From contig NZ_JAHHZS010000001.1 in the NCBI RefSeq assembly GCF_022606295.1, positions 62,001 through 126,000 of the forward strand: 64,000 bases of DNA, in the 5' to 3' direction. Numbering within the stretch: the first letter of the stretch is position 1; the number at the start of each line of letters is the position of its first letter. This document shows, one piece after another, positions 41,916 to 50,666 of the stretch. The notes beneath the pieces are model-generated. The model was not told where the DNA came from, searched no databases, and saw only the letters and a list, made by a program, of their open reading frames with translations. The translations under genes were made by a program, and so were the position numbers. The stretch is from Arthrobacter bambusae (GTDB lineage Bacteria; Actinomycetota; Actinomycetes; Actinomycetales; Micrococcaceae).

Positions 41916-42692
41916 GTGAACCGAGCATCCTTGGAAAAGCGTCCGGACGAAGTTGCGACGATGTTTGACGATGTCGCCCCCAAATACGACGTCGTCAACG
42001 ATGTCCTGTCCATGGGGCAGACCCGGCGTTGGCGCCGCGTCGTCGTCGATGCGATGGACGTTCGCGTAGGCCAGCGGGTCCTGGACCTTGCGGCCGGTAC
42101 CGGCACGTCCAGCGAACCGTACGCCGACGCCGGAGTGGACGTCGTGGCGTGCGACTTCTCGTTGGGAATGCTGAAGGTCGGCAAGCGCCGTCGCCCGGAC
42201 ATCAACTTCGTTGCCGGGGACGCCACCAAGCTGCCCTTCGCGGACGCTTCCTTCGATGCCTGCACCATTTCCTTCGGCCTGCGCAATGTCAACGAACCGC
42301 ACAAGGCCCTCGCGGAGATGTTCCGCGTCACCAAGCCGGGCGGACGCCTGGTTATCGCCGAATTCTCGGCCCCTGTGGTGCCCCTTTGGCGGACCATGTA
42401 CACCGAATACCTCATGCGCGCGCTGCCCGCCATCGCCACGAAGGTCTCCTCCAACCCGGACGCCTATGTGTACCTTGCCGAGTCCATCCGCGCGTGGCCG
42501 GACCAGGATCACCTGGCCGCCTGGCTGCAGGAAGCCGGCTGGACCGACGTCACCTACCGCAACCTGAGCGGCGGCATCGTGGCAGTGCACCGCGCCCAGA
42601 AGCCCGGTGCCGAACACCGTGAAAGCGTTCCCGTGGCCAAGCTGCGCCGCCAGATCAAGCCGCGCCGCCAAGCCGGCGATCAGTCCCGCTAA
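41916..42692 (+). CDS. menG: Demethylmenaquinone methyltransferase
   Basis: 258 residues from a GTG. It has the UbiE/MenG pattern: [31 protein letters not shown]-binding [60 protein letters not shown], and [17 protein letters not shown]. The SAM motif reads [10 protein letters not shown]. It performs the last step of menaquinone synthesis at the membrane. It starts the menG-reductase-prenyl synthase operon, divergent from menF with 94 bp between starts. Confidence 0.95.
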   Translation: MNRASLEKRPDEVATMFDDVAPKYDVVNDVLSMGQTRRWRRVVVDAMDVRVGQRVLDLAAGTGTSSEPYADAGVDVVACDFSLGMLKVGKRRRPDINFVAGDATKLPFADASFDACTISFGLRNVNEPHKALAEMFRVTKPGGRLVIAEFSAPVVPLWRTMYTEYLMRALPAIATKVSSNPDAYVYLAESIRAWPDQDHLAAWLQEAGWTDVTYRNLSGGIVAVHRAQKPGAEHRESVPVAKLRRQIKPRRQAGDQSR

Positions 42693-42715
42693 CCGGCCCT
42701 ATTAACAAGGACGCT

Positions 42716-44059
42716 GTGAACGTACTGATAGTCGGCGCAGGGCCAGCCGGGTCCACCGCTGCGTACTACCTTGCCCAGGCGGGCATTTCCGTGACGGTGC
42801 TGGAAAAGACCAGCTTCCCGCGCGAGAAGGTTTGCGGCGACGGCCTGACTCCCCGCGCCGTCCGCGAGATCCAGAAGCTCGGCCTCCCGCACGCCGAGGA
42901 CGCCGGGTGGCGCCGCAACAAGGGGCTCAGGCTCATTGCGGGCGGCCGGACGATTGAATTGCCGTGGCCCGAGGTCGCCGACTTTCCCACGTACGGGCTC
43001 ATCCGCACGCGCCTCGGATTCGACGAGGAGCTGGCCCGGCACGCCCAGTCGGCGGGCGCCGTCGTGCTTGAACGGCACAGCGTCACCGAAGCCCTGCGCG
43101 ACGACGCCGGACGAGTGATCGGCGCACGCGCCGCGCTGCTCGACGAGTCCGGACGCAAGACGGGCGAGACGCGCGATTTTCATGCCGACGTCGTGCTCGC
43201 CGCGGACGGCAACTCGACGCGGACCGCCGTGTCGCTCGGCATGCACAAACGCGACGACCGCCCTCTCGGCGTCGCCGTCCGCACCTACTTCACCTCGCCC
43301 CGCCACGAGGACGACTGGATGGAAGGCTGGCTGGAGCTCCCGGGCAAGTCCGGCAAACCGCTGCCCGGTTACGGCTGGGTGTTCGGCGTCGGCGACGGCA
43401 CGTCCAACGTCGGCCTCGGGATCCTGAACTCCTCCAAGGAATTCGGCAAGCTCGACTACAAGCAGGTCTTGCGCGAATGGACCGCCGGCATGCCGTCCGA
43501 GTGGGGATTCACGCCCGAAAACCAGGTGGGGGAGATCCGCGGCGCGGCCCTGCCCATGGGCTTCAACCGTACCCCGCACTACTCTCCGGGGCTCATGCTC
43601 CTGGGCGACGCCGGCGGCATGGTTTCACCGTTCAACGGCGAGGGTATTTCCTATGCCATGGAGTCCGCCCGCTTTGCGGCCGAGTTCATCATTGACGCGT
43701 CATCGCGTTCACGTTCGGCCGGGTGGACAGCCGACGACGCCGACGCGCACCTTCCGCGGTACGCGGACTATGTGCGGGACCAGTGGGGTTCACACTTCAC
43801 CCTGGGCCGCGTCTTTGCCGCCCTCATCGGCAAGCCCGCCGTCATGAAACTCGCGCTGCGGACCGGCATGCCCATCCCGGTGCTCATGCGCTTTGTGGTC
43901 CGGATGCTCGCGAACCTCACGGATACGTCGGCCAAGGGTTTCGAGGACCGCGCGATCCGCGTCCTCGAGATGCTGGTCCCGGCCACGTCCAACACCACGT
44001 CCACCGCCGCTTCCACCCGCGCCGGCACCGAATCAACGCTTTCCTCCGTGAAAAGTTAG
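42716..44059 (+). CDS. Geranylgeranyl-reductase-family flavoprotein (MenJ-like)
   Basis: 447 residues from a GTG preceded by AAGGA. FAD-binding VLIVGAGPAGSTAAYYLAQAG, then the family block PREKVCGDGLTPRAVREIQKLGL, the GD motif LLGDAGGMVSPFNGEGISYAMESA and a C-terminal hydrophobic helix. Between menG and a polyprenyl diphosphate synthase, it most likely saturates one or more isoprene units of the menaquinone side chain, as MenJ does in mycobacteria. That role is inferred from family and context. Confidence 0.88.
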   Translation: MNVLIVGAGPAGSTAAYYLAQAGISVTVLEKTSFPREKVCGDGLTPRAVREIQKLGLPHAEDAGWRRNKGLRLIAGGRTIELPWPEVADFPTYGLIRTRLGFDEELARHAQSAGAVVLERHSVTEALRDDAGRVIGARAALLDESGRKTGETRDFHADVVLAADGNSTRTAVSLGMHKRDDRPLGVAVRTYFTSPRHEDDWMEGWLELPGKSGKPLPGYGWVFGVGDGTSNVGLGILNSSKEFGKLDYKQVLREWTAGMPSEWGFTPENQVGEIRGAALPMGFNRTPHYSPGLMLLGDAGGMVSPFNGEGISYAMESARFAAEFIIDASSRSRSAGWTADDADAHLPRYADYVRDQWGSHFTLGRVFAALIGKPAVMKLALRTGMPIPVLMRFVVRMLANLTDTSAKGFEDRAIRVLEMLVPATSNTTSTAASTRAGTESTLSSVKS

Positions 44060-44068
44060 GGTTAACCC

Positions 44069-45172
44069 GTGACTCACTCTGCCGAACACAGCTGGACGCA
44101 CGCCGGGCACGGCTTGCCGGACGCTGTCGAACCCGCTCCCACCACCACCGCGATCGCCACTGGCCTGCAGCTTCCTGCCGGTTTTGCCGCCATCGCCAAG
44201 GACGTGGAGCTGGGTCCTGCCATCACCACGAACCTTGCGCGCGTGGAAAAGAAGCTCCGCGAAGCAATCGCCAACTCGGACCCCCTGGCTGACGCAACGT
44301 CGCGTCACTTGGTGGAAGCCGGCGGCAAGCGCATCCGCCCGCTCTTGACTCTGCTGTGTGCCCACCTCGGGGACGCGTCCCGGCCGGAAGTGGTCCAGGC
44401 CGCCGTCGTGGTTGAACTGACCCACCTCGCAACCCTCTATCACGACGACGTGATGGACTCCGCGCCCTACCGCCGTGGCGCCCCCACGGCGCACGAAGTC
44501 TGGGGCAACTCGGTGGCCATCCTCACGGGCGACCTGATCTTCGCCCGCGCGTCGATCCTGGTCTCCGAACTCGGGTCGCGTGCCCTGGGAATCCAGGCCC
44601 GCACGTTCGAACGCCTGTGCCTCGGCCAGCTGCATGAGACCGTCGGTCCGCGTGAAGGCGAGGATGCCGTGGAGCACTACCTGTCCGTCATCGCCGACAA
44701 GACCGGTTCCCTCGTTGCGGCCTCGGGCCAGCTCGGTGCCATCTTCGCCGGCGCCGACGAAGCCTTCGAGGACGTGCTGGTGGAATACGGCGAAAAGGTC
44801 GGCGTGGCCTTCCAGCTGGCTGACGACGTCATCGACGTAACTGGCGTCAAGGTCAAGTCCGGCAAGTCCCCGGGGACCGACCTCCGTGAAGGCGTTCCCA
44901 CGCTTCCCGTCCTTCTGCTCCGCAAGGCCGCCGACAACGGTGACCACTCCGCCGTCGAACTTTTGAAGCTGGTTGACGGCGACCTGTCCTCGGATGAGGC
45001 GCTGGCCCTGGCCGTTGCCGGACTGCGCGAGCATCCTGTCACCGCCGAATCCTGGGTGATTGCGCGCCAGTGGTCCGCCGAGGCCATCGAGGCTTTGAAG
45101 CCGTTGCCCGAAGGCGTGGTCAAGGAGTCGCTCACGAACTTCGCCCACGCCGTGGTGGAGCGCGCCAGCTAG
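44069..45172 (+). CDS. Long-chain polyprenyl diphosphate synthase
   Basis: 367 residues from a GTG 9 nt after the reductase. An N-terminal 50 residues is family-atypical and probably flexible. The first Asp-rich motif is YHDDVMDSAPYRRG (DDxxD, about 129) and the second FQLADDVIDVTG (about 251), with GGKRIRPLL before them. This is the trans-prenyltransferase fold of heptaprenyl to nonaprenyl synthases, which make the menaquinone tail. Chain length cannot be told with confidence. A hairpin terminator and a 66-bp palindrome follow. Confidence 0.92.
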   Translation: MTHSAEHSWTHAGHGLPDAVEPAPTTTAIATGLQLPAGFAAIAKDVELGPAITTNLARVEKKLREAIANSDPLADATSRHLVEAGGKRIRPLLTLLCAHLGDASRPEVVQAAVVVELTHLATLYHDDVMDSAPYRRGAPTAHEVWGNSVAILTGDLIFARASILVSELGSRALGIQARTFERLCLGQLHETVGPREGEDAVEHYLSVIADKTGSLVAASGQLGAIFAGADEAFEDVLVEYGEKVGVAFQLADDVIDVTGVKVKSGKSPGTDLREGVPTLPVLLLRKAADNGDHSAVELLKLVDGDLSSDEALALAVAGLREHPVTAESWVIARQWSAEAIEALKPLPEGVVKESLTNFAHAVVERAS

Positions 45173-45186
45173 TTTCTTCGCCCGGA

Positions 45187-45252
45187 CCCAACTGACTCGC
45201 AGTTGTTGTCGTTTTGACGCTTCATAACGACAACAACTGCGAGTCAGTTGGG
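45187..45252. repeat. 66-bp palindromic element, copy D
   Basis: Close to the family consensus: CCCAACTGACTCGCAG, TTGTTGTCGTTTTGA, loop CGCT, TCATAACGACAACAA, CTGCGAGTCAGTTGGG. It starts 14 nt after the prenyl synthase stop. Confidence 0.97.
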
Positions 45253-45304
45253 CGGGCCGGACGGGTTGGGATCCGGGTTGGGCAGGGACGGGCTTAAATG
45301 CAAT

Positions 45305-45356
45305 GGCCCCGGTTCCTTGCAACGCTACGAGTCACGCGCTGCAACGAACCGGGACC
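45305..45356. terminator. Hairpin downstream of the menaquinone operon
   Basis: CCCGGTTC-C-TTGCA pairs with TGCAA-C-GAACCGGG around an 18-nt loop. There is no T-run, so factor-independent termination is uncertain. Confidence 0.5.
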
Positions 45357-45394
45357 ATAATCTCCGTTCGCATCAGACTCACCGGAGGCATTTA

Positions 45395-45463
45395 GTGAAT
45401 CCGGTTACAGCTTATGACAACTTTGTCACGGATGCAACTTTCCCCGTCAAAGGGTTTTCTTGA
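45395..45463 (+). CDS. Possible 22-codon small ORF
   Basis: A GTG start with GGAGG 9-10 nt upstream opens a frame beginning MNPVTAYDNF and ending VKGFS before a TGA. No long gene follows on this strand until 45621, so it is not an obvious leader peptide. Only the ribosome binding site supports it. Confidence 0.25.
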   Translation: MNPVTAYDNFVTDATFPVKGFS

Positions 45464-45620
45464 GTTTGTCGGCGAATTCGCGTTGCAAATTCCCCACGTT
45501 TGAGTGACCCCAGGACCGCGGAGGCCCGGATTCTCGGCGTCGGAATCACTGGAGTTCCCTAAAAGCCGGGGATTTTCGGCGCTGACCCGCTTATCCACAT
45601 AGGGAAGATTTCGCCTTTCG

Positions 45621-46061
45621 GTGTCAACGCCACACTGCTGGAGTGGCCTTTTGGACCTCGTTGGCTTCCTGAAATACGCGGGCTCCGCTGCGAGAACCTC
45701 CACGGTGAAGCAGGCCAGCTTCTCCGACTGTGCCATCCGGGCAGCGGTTGCCGGAGGCGAAATCGTTCGTCGACGCCGGGCTGTGCTGGCGTTGCCCGTC
45801 GCCCATGAGGACATCGTCGAGACGCAGGTCGAATTGCCCGGAATAGGCATTGTGGATTTCTTGCTGGAAGGCAGGCTGATCGTGGAGGTTGACGGGGAGA
45901 GCCACCTGCAGCCTCGGCAGGTCAAGAAGGATCGGCGACGCAATAACGCAGGAACGGTGAAAGGCTTTCTGGTTCTTAGATACGACTATTCGCAGATTGT
46001 GTATCAGCCAGAAACCGTGCTTGCCGAGGTTCTCCAGGTCCTACGCCAAAAGAGCCGCTGA
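45621..46061 (+). CDS. DUF559-like nuclease-fold protein with apparent internal deletion
   Basis: 146 residues from a GTG. The N-terminal 55 residues resemble the winged-helix start of AbiEi/DUF559 two-domain proteins (AAVAGGEIVRRRRAVLALPVA). Directly afterwards comes the C-terminal endonuclease-like domain: VELPGIGIVDFLLEGRLIVEVDGESHL, with the D...EVD pattern, and KKDRRRNNAGTVKGFLVLRYDYSQIVY. In the full-length family about 130-150 residues lie between these parts. The frame is intact, so it may be an in-frame deletion derivative or a compact variant. Its role is unknown. Confidence 0.6.
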   Translation: MSTPHCWSGLLDLVGFLKYAGSAARTSTVKQASFSDCAIRAAVAGGEIVRRRRAVLALPVAHEDIVETQVELPGIGIVDFLLEGRLIVEVDGESHLQPRQVKKDRRRNNAGTVKGFLVLRYDYSQIVYQPETVLAEVLQVLRQKSR

Positions 46062-46190
46062 AACTCCCCGGTTTTGGCCACGCTCAGGCCAGACCGACAG
46101 AGAACAGCCCCGGAAACAAAGGACTTGGGAGCTAAATACAGCCTAAAGGTGGGGAGAAGGCTCCGCCCCCGCGAAATCCCCAGCAAACCC

Positions 46191-46613
46191 CTAGTCTTCG
46201 TCGCTGAAAGCCCAGTCGAACATGTCGAACACGAACTCGGAGAACGTGCCTTCCTCGGATTTCCACTGGCCGCGGGCGTTGTTGCGGCGCCAGACGATGG
46301 GATCGGGGACGCCGAGGTCGCCTACGCGGAAGCCCCAGGTGAATTGCTCCTCTTCGTCCTCCAGGAACATAAGGAAGCCTTCGTCGTCCACTTCGAGCTC
46401 TTCGGGGTCCCAGAAGTAGTGGTAGGCCTCCATGAGGTCCTCGCAACCACCCAGGGCGAGGTAGAACTCGCGCAGCACCATGGGAATGGTGAACGAGTGG
46501 GCGGACAGGGCCTCGTCCAGCTCAGAGGTGGACAGCCCATCTTCTTCCTGCCATTCGTCCTCGAGATACTTCGGTACAAGCGCGCGGAATTTCTCGAGGA
46601 ACATGTCAGTCAT
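46191..46613 (-). CDS. Acidic SMI1/KNR4-like (SUKH) protein
   Basis: 140 residues, very acidic. IPMVLREFYLALGGCEDLMEAYHYFWDPEELE, then FLMFLEDEEEQFTWGFRVGDLGVPDPIVWRRNN and EGTFSEFVFDMFDW, follow the strand-helix pattern of the SUKH superfamily. In that family LP..L..FY...GG and a late W-G are typical. Some SUKH proteins are immunity factors for contact-dependent or exported toxins, but no toxin gene is nearby. The start at 46613 is nearly merged with its GGGAG; an ATG 9 nt downstream (46604) is possible. Confidence 0.6.
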   Translation of the reverse strand: MTDMFLEKFRALVPKYLEDEWQEEDGLSTSELDEALSAHSFTIPMVLREFYLALGGCEDLMEAYHYFWDPEELEVDDEGFLMFLEDEEEQFTWGFRVGDLGVPDPIVWRRNNARGQWKSEEGTFSEFVFDMFDWAFSDED

Positions 46614-46626
46614 GCTCCCATCCTAG

Positions 46627-47310
46627 CTAATCCCGGCCGCGTGAATCGGCGCCCGGGGAGACCCCGGCGCGGTGCCATCCCCGGACCGCCAAAGGCACCC
46701 GCCAACCCCAACGCCAAGCCACCACCCGGAAGGCGAAAACCCAGGCCGCAATGACCCCGGCTGTTACGCCGTTGAAAGCTCCGATGTTCCAGAGCAGGGC
46801 GGTCAAGGCGGCTCCCGTGAAGGCCGGCAGGGCGTAGAGATCCCGCGCATTGAAAAGGGTGGGAATTTCGTTGGCCGTGATGTCGCGGAGCAAGCCGCCG
46901 CCCACCGCCGTCGTGACTCCCAGCAGGATCGCAGCCACCGGATTCATCCCGGCAGCCAGTGCCTTGAGCGTCCCCGTGATGCAGAACAACGCCAGCCCGC
47001 CGGCGTCGAACAGGGTCAAAAGGGACGTGAAGCGCTGGATGCTCGAAAACAGGAAGTACACCAGAACCGCGGCCAACAAGGGTGGCAGCAGATAGACCGG
47101 GTTGGTGAACGCCGCGGGTGGGCCGGCGTTGATGACGATGTCGCGGATGACACCGCCGCCCAGGCCGACGAGCGAAGCCAAGAGCAGTGAGCCGATGATG
47201 TCGAACTGCTTCTTGGCGGCGAGCAAGGATCCGGACACGGCAAAGAAGAAGACGCCGGCCAGATCCAGCCATACCAGCGCAAGGTCAAAAGTGAACAAAT
47301 GCAGCTCCAT
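46627..47310 (-). CDS. TRIC-type cation channel family protein (UPF0126)
   Basis: 227 residues, about seven membrane segments in two homologous halves. The paired glycine-rich motifs are SLVGLGGGVIRDIVI (about residue 50) and GVTTAVGGGLLRDIT (about 134), the duplicated signature of this family (E. coli YadS/YicG, prokaryotic TRIC channels). A polar tail follows the last helix. Prokaryotic members form trimeric channels for monovalent cations; a function here is by family only. It is divergent from the chelatase gene with 51 bp between starts. Confidence 0.9.
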   Translation of the reverse strand: MELHLFTFDLALVWLDLAGVFFFAVSGSLLAAKKQFDIIGSLLLASLVGLGGGVIRDIVINAGPPAAFTNPVYLLPPLLAAVLVYFLFSSIQRFTSLLTLFDAGGLALFCITGTLKALAAGMNPVAAILLGVTTAVGGGLLRDITANEIPTLFNARDLYALPAFTGAALTALLWNIGAFNGVTAGVIAAWVFAFRVVAWRWGWRVPLAVRGWHRAGVSPGADSRGRD

Positions 47311-47361
47311 TCTTCGTTCACAGACGGGCGATCATGCTCGCCCAACGTTACGCTTGCACGC

Positions 47362-48075
47362 ATGAACAGCCCCGTCTTGATCGCGTGCGCCCACGGAACC
47401 CGGAACGTCGAAGGGCAAGCCGCTATCCGCCAGGTCATGGCCGAGATCGAGGCGCTCCGGCCCGGCCTGACCGTCGTTGAGGCCTACGTGGACGTCCAGG
47501 AGCCCGAGTTGGGCGGCGTGGTGGCCAGCCTCCCGGAGGGCACGCCCGCCGTCGTCGTTCCCTTGTTGCTCAGCACCGGCTACCACGTCAAGGTGGACAT
47601 CCCGAAGGCGATCACGTCCCGCCCGGAGGTGTCCGCGGCGCCGCCGCTGGGGCCGGACCCGCGGCTCGCGGAGCTGCTCGCCGCCCGGTTGCGCGACGCC
47701 GGCCTGGGCGACGACGACGGCGTCCTGCTGGCCGCCGCGGGCTCATCGCTGCCGGACGGTTCCGTCGATTCGGAAGAGCAGGCGCGCCAGCTCGCCGAGC
47801 TGCTGCCCAACAAAGTGCGCGTCGCTTACGGTGCCAGCGCCGAGCCGAACGTGCCCGACGGCGTCGCGGCCCTTCGCGCGGAACTCACCGGCACGGAGGT
47901 CACCGAAGGCGGCGGCCGGGTGGTGGTCTCCTCGTATCTGCTGGCCACGGGCTACTTCCACGACCAGCTGTCCAAGGCCGGGGCCGACGTCGTGACGGCG
48001 CCGTTGCTTCCCTCTCCCGTGCTCGCGGAGATCGCCCTGGAACGCTACGACGCGGTGGTTGCCGCTCGCTCCTGA
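47362..48075 (+). CDS. Sirohydrochlorin ferrochelatase-type CbiX protein
   Basis: 237 residues. Metal-binding ACAHGTRN near the N-terminus (His) and LLSTGYHVKVDIP (second His) are the CbiX/SirB motifs, and the same pattern recurs in the second half (AAAGSSLPDG, LLATGYFHDQL), so the protein is a two-domain form. It inserts iron into sirohydrochlorin to make siroheme, the cofactor of the sulfite reductase encoded next. A -10-like TACGCT ends 7 nt before the ATG, so the message may be leaderless. The next gene has its own promoter. Confidence 0.88.
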   Translation: MNSPVLIACAHGTRNVEGQAAIRQVMAEIEALRPGLTVVEAYVDVQEPELGGVVASLPEGTPAVVVPLLLSTGYHVKVDIPKAITSRPEVSAAPPLGPDPRLAELLAARLRDAGLGDDDGVLLAAAGSSLPDGSVDSEEQARQLAELLPNKVRVAYGASAEPNVPDGVAALRAELTGTEVTEGGGRVVVSSYLLATGYFHDQLSKAGADVVTAPLLPSPVLAEIALERYDAVVAARS

Positions 48076-48128
48076 GCGGGCATGGCGAATGCACAGCGCG
48101 GCCGGGTGAACAAGGCCCGACGGCGGTT

Positions 48129-48201
48129 CGTGACGAAATGTTTCCCTAGGTGACTCTTCGTTTCTGCGTCGTTGTTGGAGAAATCTGGCCAGCCCTACAG
48201 T
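48129..48201 (+). promoter_or_regulatory. sir promoter with two tandem sulfur-regulon boxes
   Basis: Distal box CGTGACGAAATGTTTCC (48129-48145) and proximal box GGTGACTCTTCGTTTCT (48149-48165) lie 20 bp apart. Then 6 nt, TTGTTG (-35, 48172-48177), 18 nt, TACAGT (-10, 48196-48201), 6 nt and the ATG at 48208. The same layout occurs at 53246 and 57443. A transcription start at the ATG (leaderless) is predicted. Confidence 0.8.
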
Positions 48202-48207
48202 CGATGC

Positions 48208-49953
48208 ATGACTGATACAGCTCTAGCCGGAGCGTCCGCGGACGAGGCTGCACCCAAGCGCCCGGCCCGCACCGCCCGTCCTGCCGCTAAACCCCACGGC
48301 CAGTGGAAGGTTGACGGCACCGCGCCGCTCAACGCCAACGAAACCTGGAAGCAGGAAGACAACGGACTCAACGTCCGTGAGCGTATCGAGTCTGTCTATT
48401 CCAAGCACGGCTTCGACTCGATCGACGGAACGGACCTGCACGGCCGTTTCCGCTGGTGGGGCCTGTACACGCAGCGCAAGCCCGGGATCGACGGCGGCAA
48501 GACCGCCACGCTTGAGCCGCACGAGCTCGAGGATAAGTACTTCATGCTCCGCGTGAGGATCGACGGCGGTGCGCTCACCACCGAGCAGTTGCGCGTCATC
48601 GGCCAGATCTCCGTGGACTTCGCCCGTGGCAGCGCCGACTTGACCGACCGCCAGAACATCCAGCTGCACTGGATCCGCGTGGAGGACGTGCCGGAGATCT
48701 GGCGCCGCCTCGAATCCGTCGGCCTGTCCACCACCGAGGCGTGCGGCGACGTCCCGCGCGTCATCCTGGGCTCCCCGGTTGCCGGGATCGCCAAGGACGA
48801 GATCATCGATCCCACGCCGCTGATCCACGAACTCGCGGAGCGCTTCATCGGCGACCCCGAGCTCGCCAACCTGCCGCGCAAATACAAGACCGCCATCACC
48901 GGCCACCCCTCGCAGGACGTGGTCCACGAGATCAACGACTTCGGCCTGGTCGGCATGGTCCACCCCGAACTCGGCGTCGGCTATGACCTCTGGGTGGGCG
49001 GCGCGCTGTCCACCAACCCGATGCTCGCCAAGCGGCTCGGTGCGTTCGTGAAGCCCGAGGAAGCCGCCGAGGTATGGCTCGGCGTCACCAGCATCTTCCG
49101 CGACTACGGTTACCGCCGCATGCGCACCAAAGCTCGCCTGAAGTTCCTCCTGGCCGACTGGGGTCCCGAGAAGTTCCGCCAGATCCTCGAGGACGAATAC
49201 CTCGGCTTCAAGCTTTCCGACGGCCCCGCTGCCCCGAAGCCTTCAACTCCGGGCGACCACGTCGGCATCCACGAGCAGAAGGACGGCAAGTTCTTCATCG
49301 GCGCCACACCCTTGGCCGGACGCCTCTCGGGAAGCCAGCTCGTGAAGCTCGCGGACACCCTCGAAGCCCGCGGCTCGTTCCGCCTGCGCACCACGCCGCA
49401 CCAGAAGATCGTCGTGTTGGACGTCGCCAAGGAGCAGGTGGAAGCGCTCGTGGCCGAACTGGACACCCTGGGCCTCTCCGCCCGCCCGTCCGTCTTCCGC
49501 CGCGGCACCATCGCCTGCACCGGCATCGAGTTCTGCAAGCTCGCCATCGTGGAAACCAAGGTCACGGCAGCCACCGCCGTCGCCGAACTGGAACGCCGCC
49601 TGGCCGACCTCGCGGACAGCGGCCAGTTGCCGCAGGCCCTGTCCCTGCACATCAACGGCTGCCCCAACTCCTGCGCCCGCATCCAGACCGCGGACATCGG
49701 GCTCAAGGGCATGATGTTGCCGACGCCCGACGGCGACCCCACCCCGGGCTTCCAGGTCCACTTGGGCGGCGGGCTGGCTTCCTCCAGCCGCGAAGAAGCA
49801 GGCCTCGGACGCACCGTGCGCGGCCTCAAGGTCTACGTCGAGGACCTGCCCGATTACGTAGAGCGGGTAGTCCGGAAGTTCGTGGCCGACCGTGCCGAAG
49901 GCCAGACCTTCGCCGAATGGGCACACTCCGCAGATGAAGGAGATCTCCAGTGA
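48208..49953 (+). CDS. sir: Ferredoxin-type assimilatory sulfite reductase
   Basis: 581 residues from ATG 48208, chosen because the promoter ends 6 nt before it. It is a siroheme/4Fe-4S protein of the nitrite/sulfite reductase family: two similar ferrite-reductase halves, FRWWGLYTQRKPG and TDRQNIQLHWI in the first. The cluster-binding cysteines are ACTGIEFCKLA and INGCPNSCARIQTADIG (C-X5-C and C-X3-C) near residues 430 and 478. It reduces sulfite to sulfide. The ATG of cysH overlaps its stop, so sir, cysH, cysD and cysN form one operon. Nitrite reductase is less likely because cysH and cysDN follow. Confidence 0.94.
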   Translation: MTDTALAGASADEAAPKRPARTARPAAKPHGQWKVDGTAPLNANETWKQEDNGLNVRERIESVYSKHGFDSIDGTDLHGRFRWWGLYTQRKPGIDGGKTATLEPHELEDKYFMLRVRIDGGALTTEQLRVIGQISVDFARGSADLTDRQNIQLHWIRVEDVPEIWRRLESVGLSTTEACGDVPRVILGSPVAGIAKDEIIDPTPLIHELAERFIGDPELANLPRKYKTAITGHPSQDVVHEINDFGLVGMVHPELGVGYDLWVGGALSTNPMLAKRLGAFVKPEEAAEVWLGVTSIFRDYGYRRMRTKARLKFLLADWGPEKFRQILEDEYLGFKLSDGPAAPKPSTPGDHVGIHEQKDGKFFIGATPLAGRLSGSQLVKLADTLEARGSFRLRTTPHQKIVVLDVAKEQVEALVAELDTLGLSARPSVFRRGTIACTGIEFCKLAIVETKVTAATAVAELERRLADLADSGQLPQALSLHINGCPNSCARIQTADIGLKGMMLPTPDGDPTPGFQVHLGGGLASSSREEAGLGRTVRGLKVYVEDLPDYVERVVRKFVADRAEGQTFAEWAHSADEGDLQ

Positions 49954-50666
49954 CCACCACCACCTCCCTCCGCTCCCACGACGAACTCAAGGCCCTGGCG
50001 GAATCCGGTGCCGCAGAGCTCGGCTGGAACGCGCCCGCCCGCGACGTCATCGCCTGGGTGGCCCGCAACTTCGAACTGCCCGCCGTCGCCGTGGCCTGCT
50101 CCATGGCCGACGCCGTGCTCCCGGCCCTCGTCGCGGACCAGTTTCCCGGCGTCGACGTCCTGTTCCTGGAGACCGGCTACCACTTTCCCGAAACCCACGC
50201 CACGCGGGACGAAGTGGCCGCGAACCTTCGCGTGAACATCGTGGACGTGCTCCCGGAAAACACCGTGGAGCAGCAGGACCGCCTTCTCGGCAAGGACCTG
50301 TTCGCCCGCGACGCCGCCCAGTGCTGCGCGCTCCGCAAGGTCCAGCCGCTGCGCCGGACCCTCGCCGGCTATGAAGTCTGGTTCACCGGTGTCCGCCGCG
50401 ACGAGGCCCCCACGCGGACCAACACGCCGCTGATCACCTGGGACGAGACCAACGGCCTGGTCAAGGTCAACCCGATGGCCGACTGGAGCTTCGACCAGCT
50501 GGTCCAGTACTCCGAAGACAACATCCTTCCCGTCAACCCCCTCCTGAGCCAGGGCTACCCGTCCATCGGATGCCAGCCCTGCACCCGCAAAGTAGCCCCG
50601 GGAGCGGACCCCCGCTCCGGCCGCTGGGCAGGAACCGACAAGACAGAATGCGGACTACACGTATGA
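49950..50666 (+). CDS. cysH: APS reductase (adenylyl-sulfate, 4Fe-4S type)
   Basis: 238 residues. PAPS-reductase-family signatures AVACSMADAV (PP-loop), ETGYHFPETH and GVRRDEAPTRTNTP. The CC pair QCCALRKV and the CxxC in GCQPCTRKV supply a 4Fe-4S cluster, which marks enzymes using APS rather than PAPS. The catalytic Cys is in ECGLH at the C-terminus. This fits the absence of a cysC kinase gene in the cluster. It overlaps sir (4 nt) and cysD (4 nt). Confidence 0.95.
   Translation: MTTTTSLRSHDELKALAESGAAELGWNAPARDVIAWVARNFELPAVAVACSMADAVLPALVADQFPGVDVLFLETGYHFPETHATRDEVAANLRVNIVDVLPENTVEQQDRLLGKDLFARDAAQCCALRKVQPLRRTLAGYEVWFTGVRRDEAPTRTNTPLITWDETNGLVKVNPMADWSFDQLVQYSEDNILPVNPLLSQGYPSIGCQPCTRKVAPGADPRSGRWAGTDKTECGLHV

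Larger units (their letters stand above)
45173..45620. other. Non-coding region after the menaquinone operon
   Basis: 448 bp with no long gene. It holds palindrome copy D, a hairpin (45305-45356) and one possible 22-codon ORF with a good ribosome binding site (listed separately). I see nothing in 45464-45620. Confidence 0.6.
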
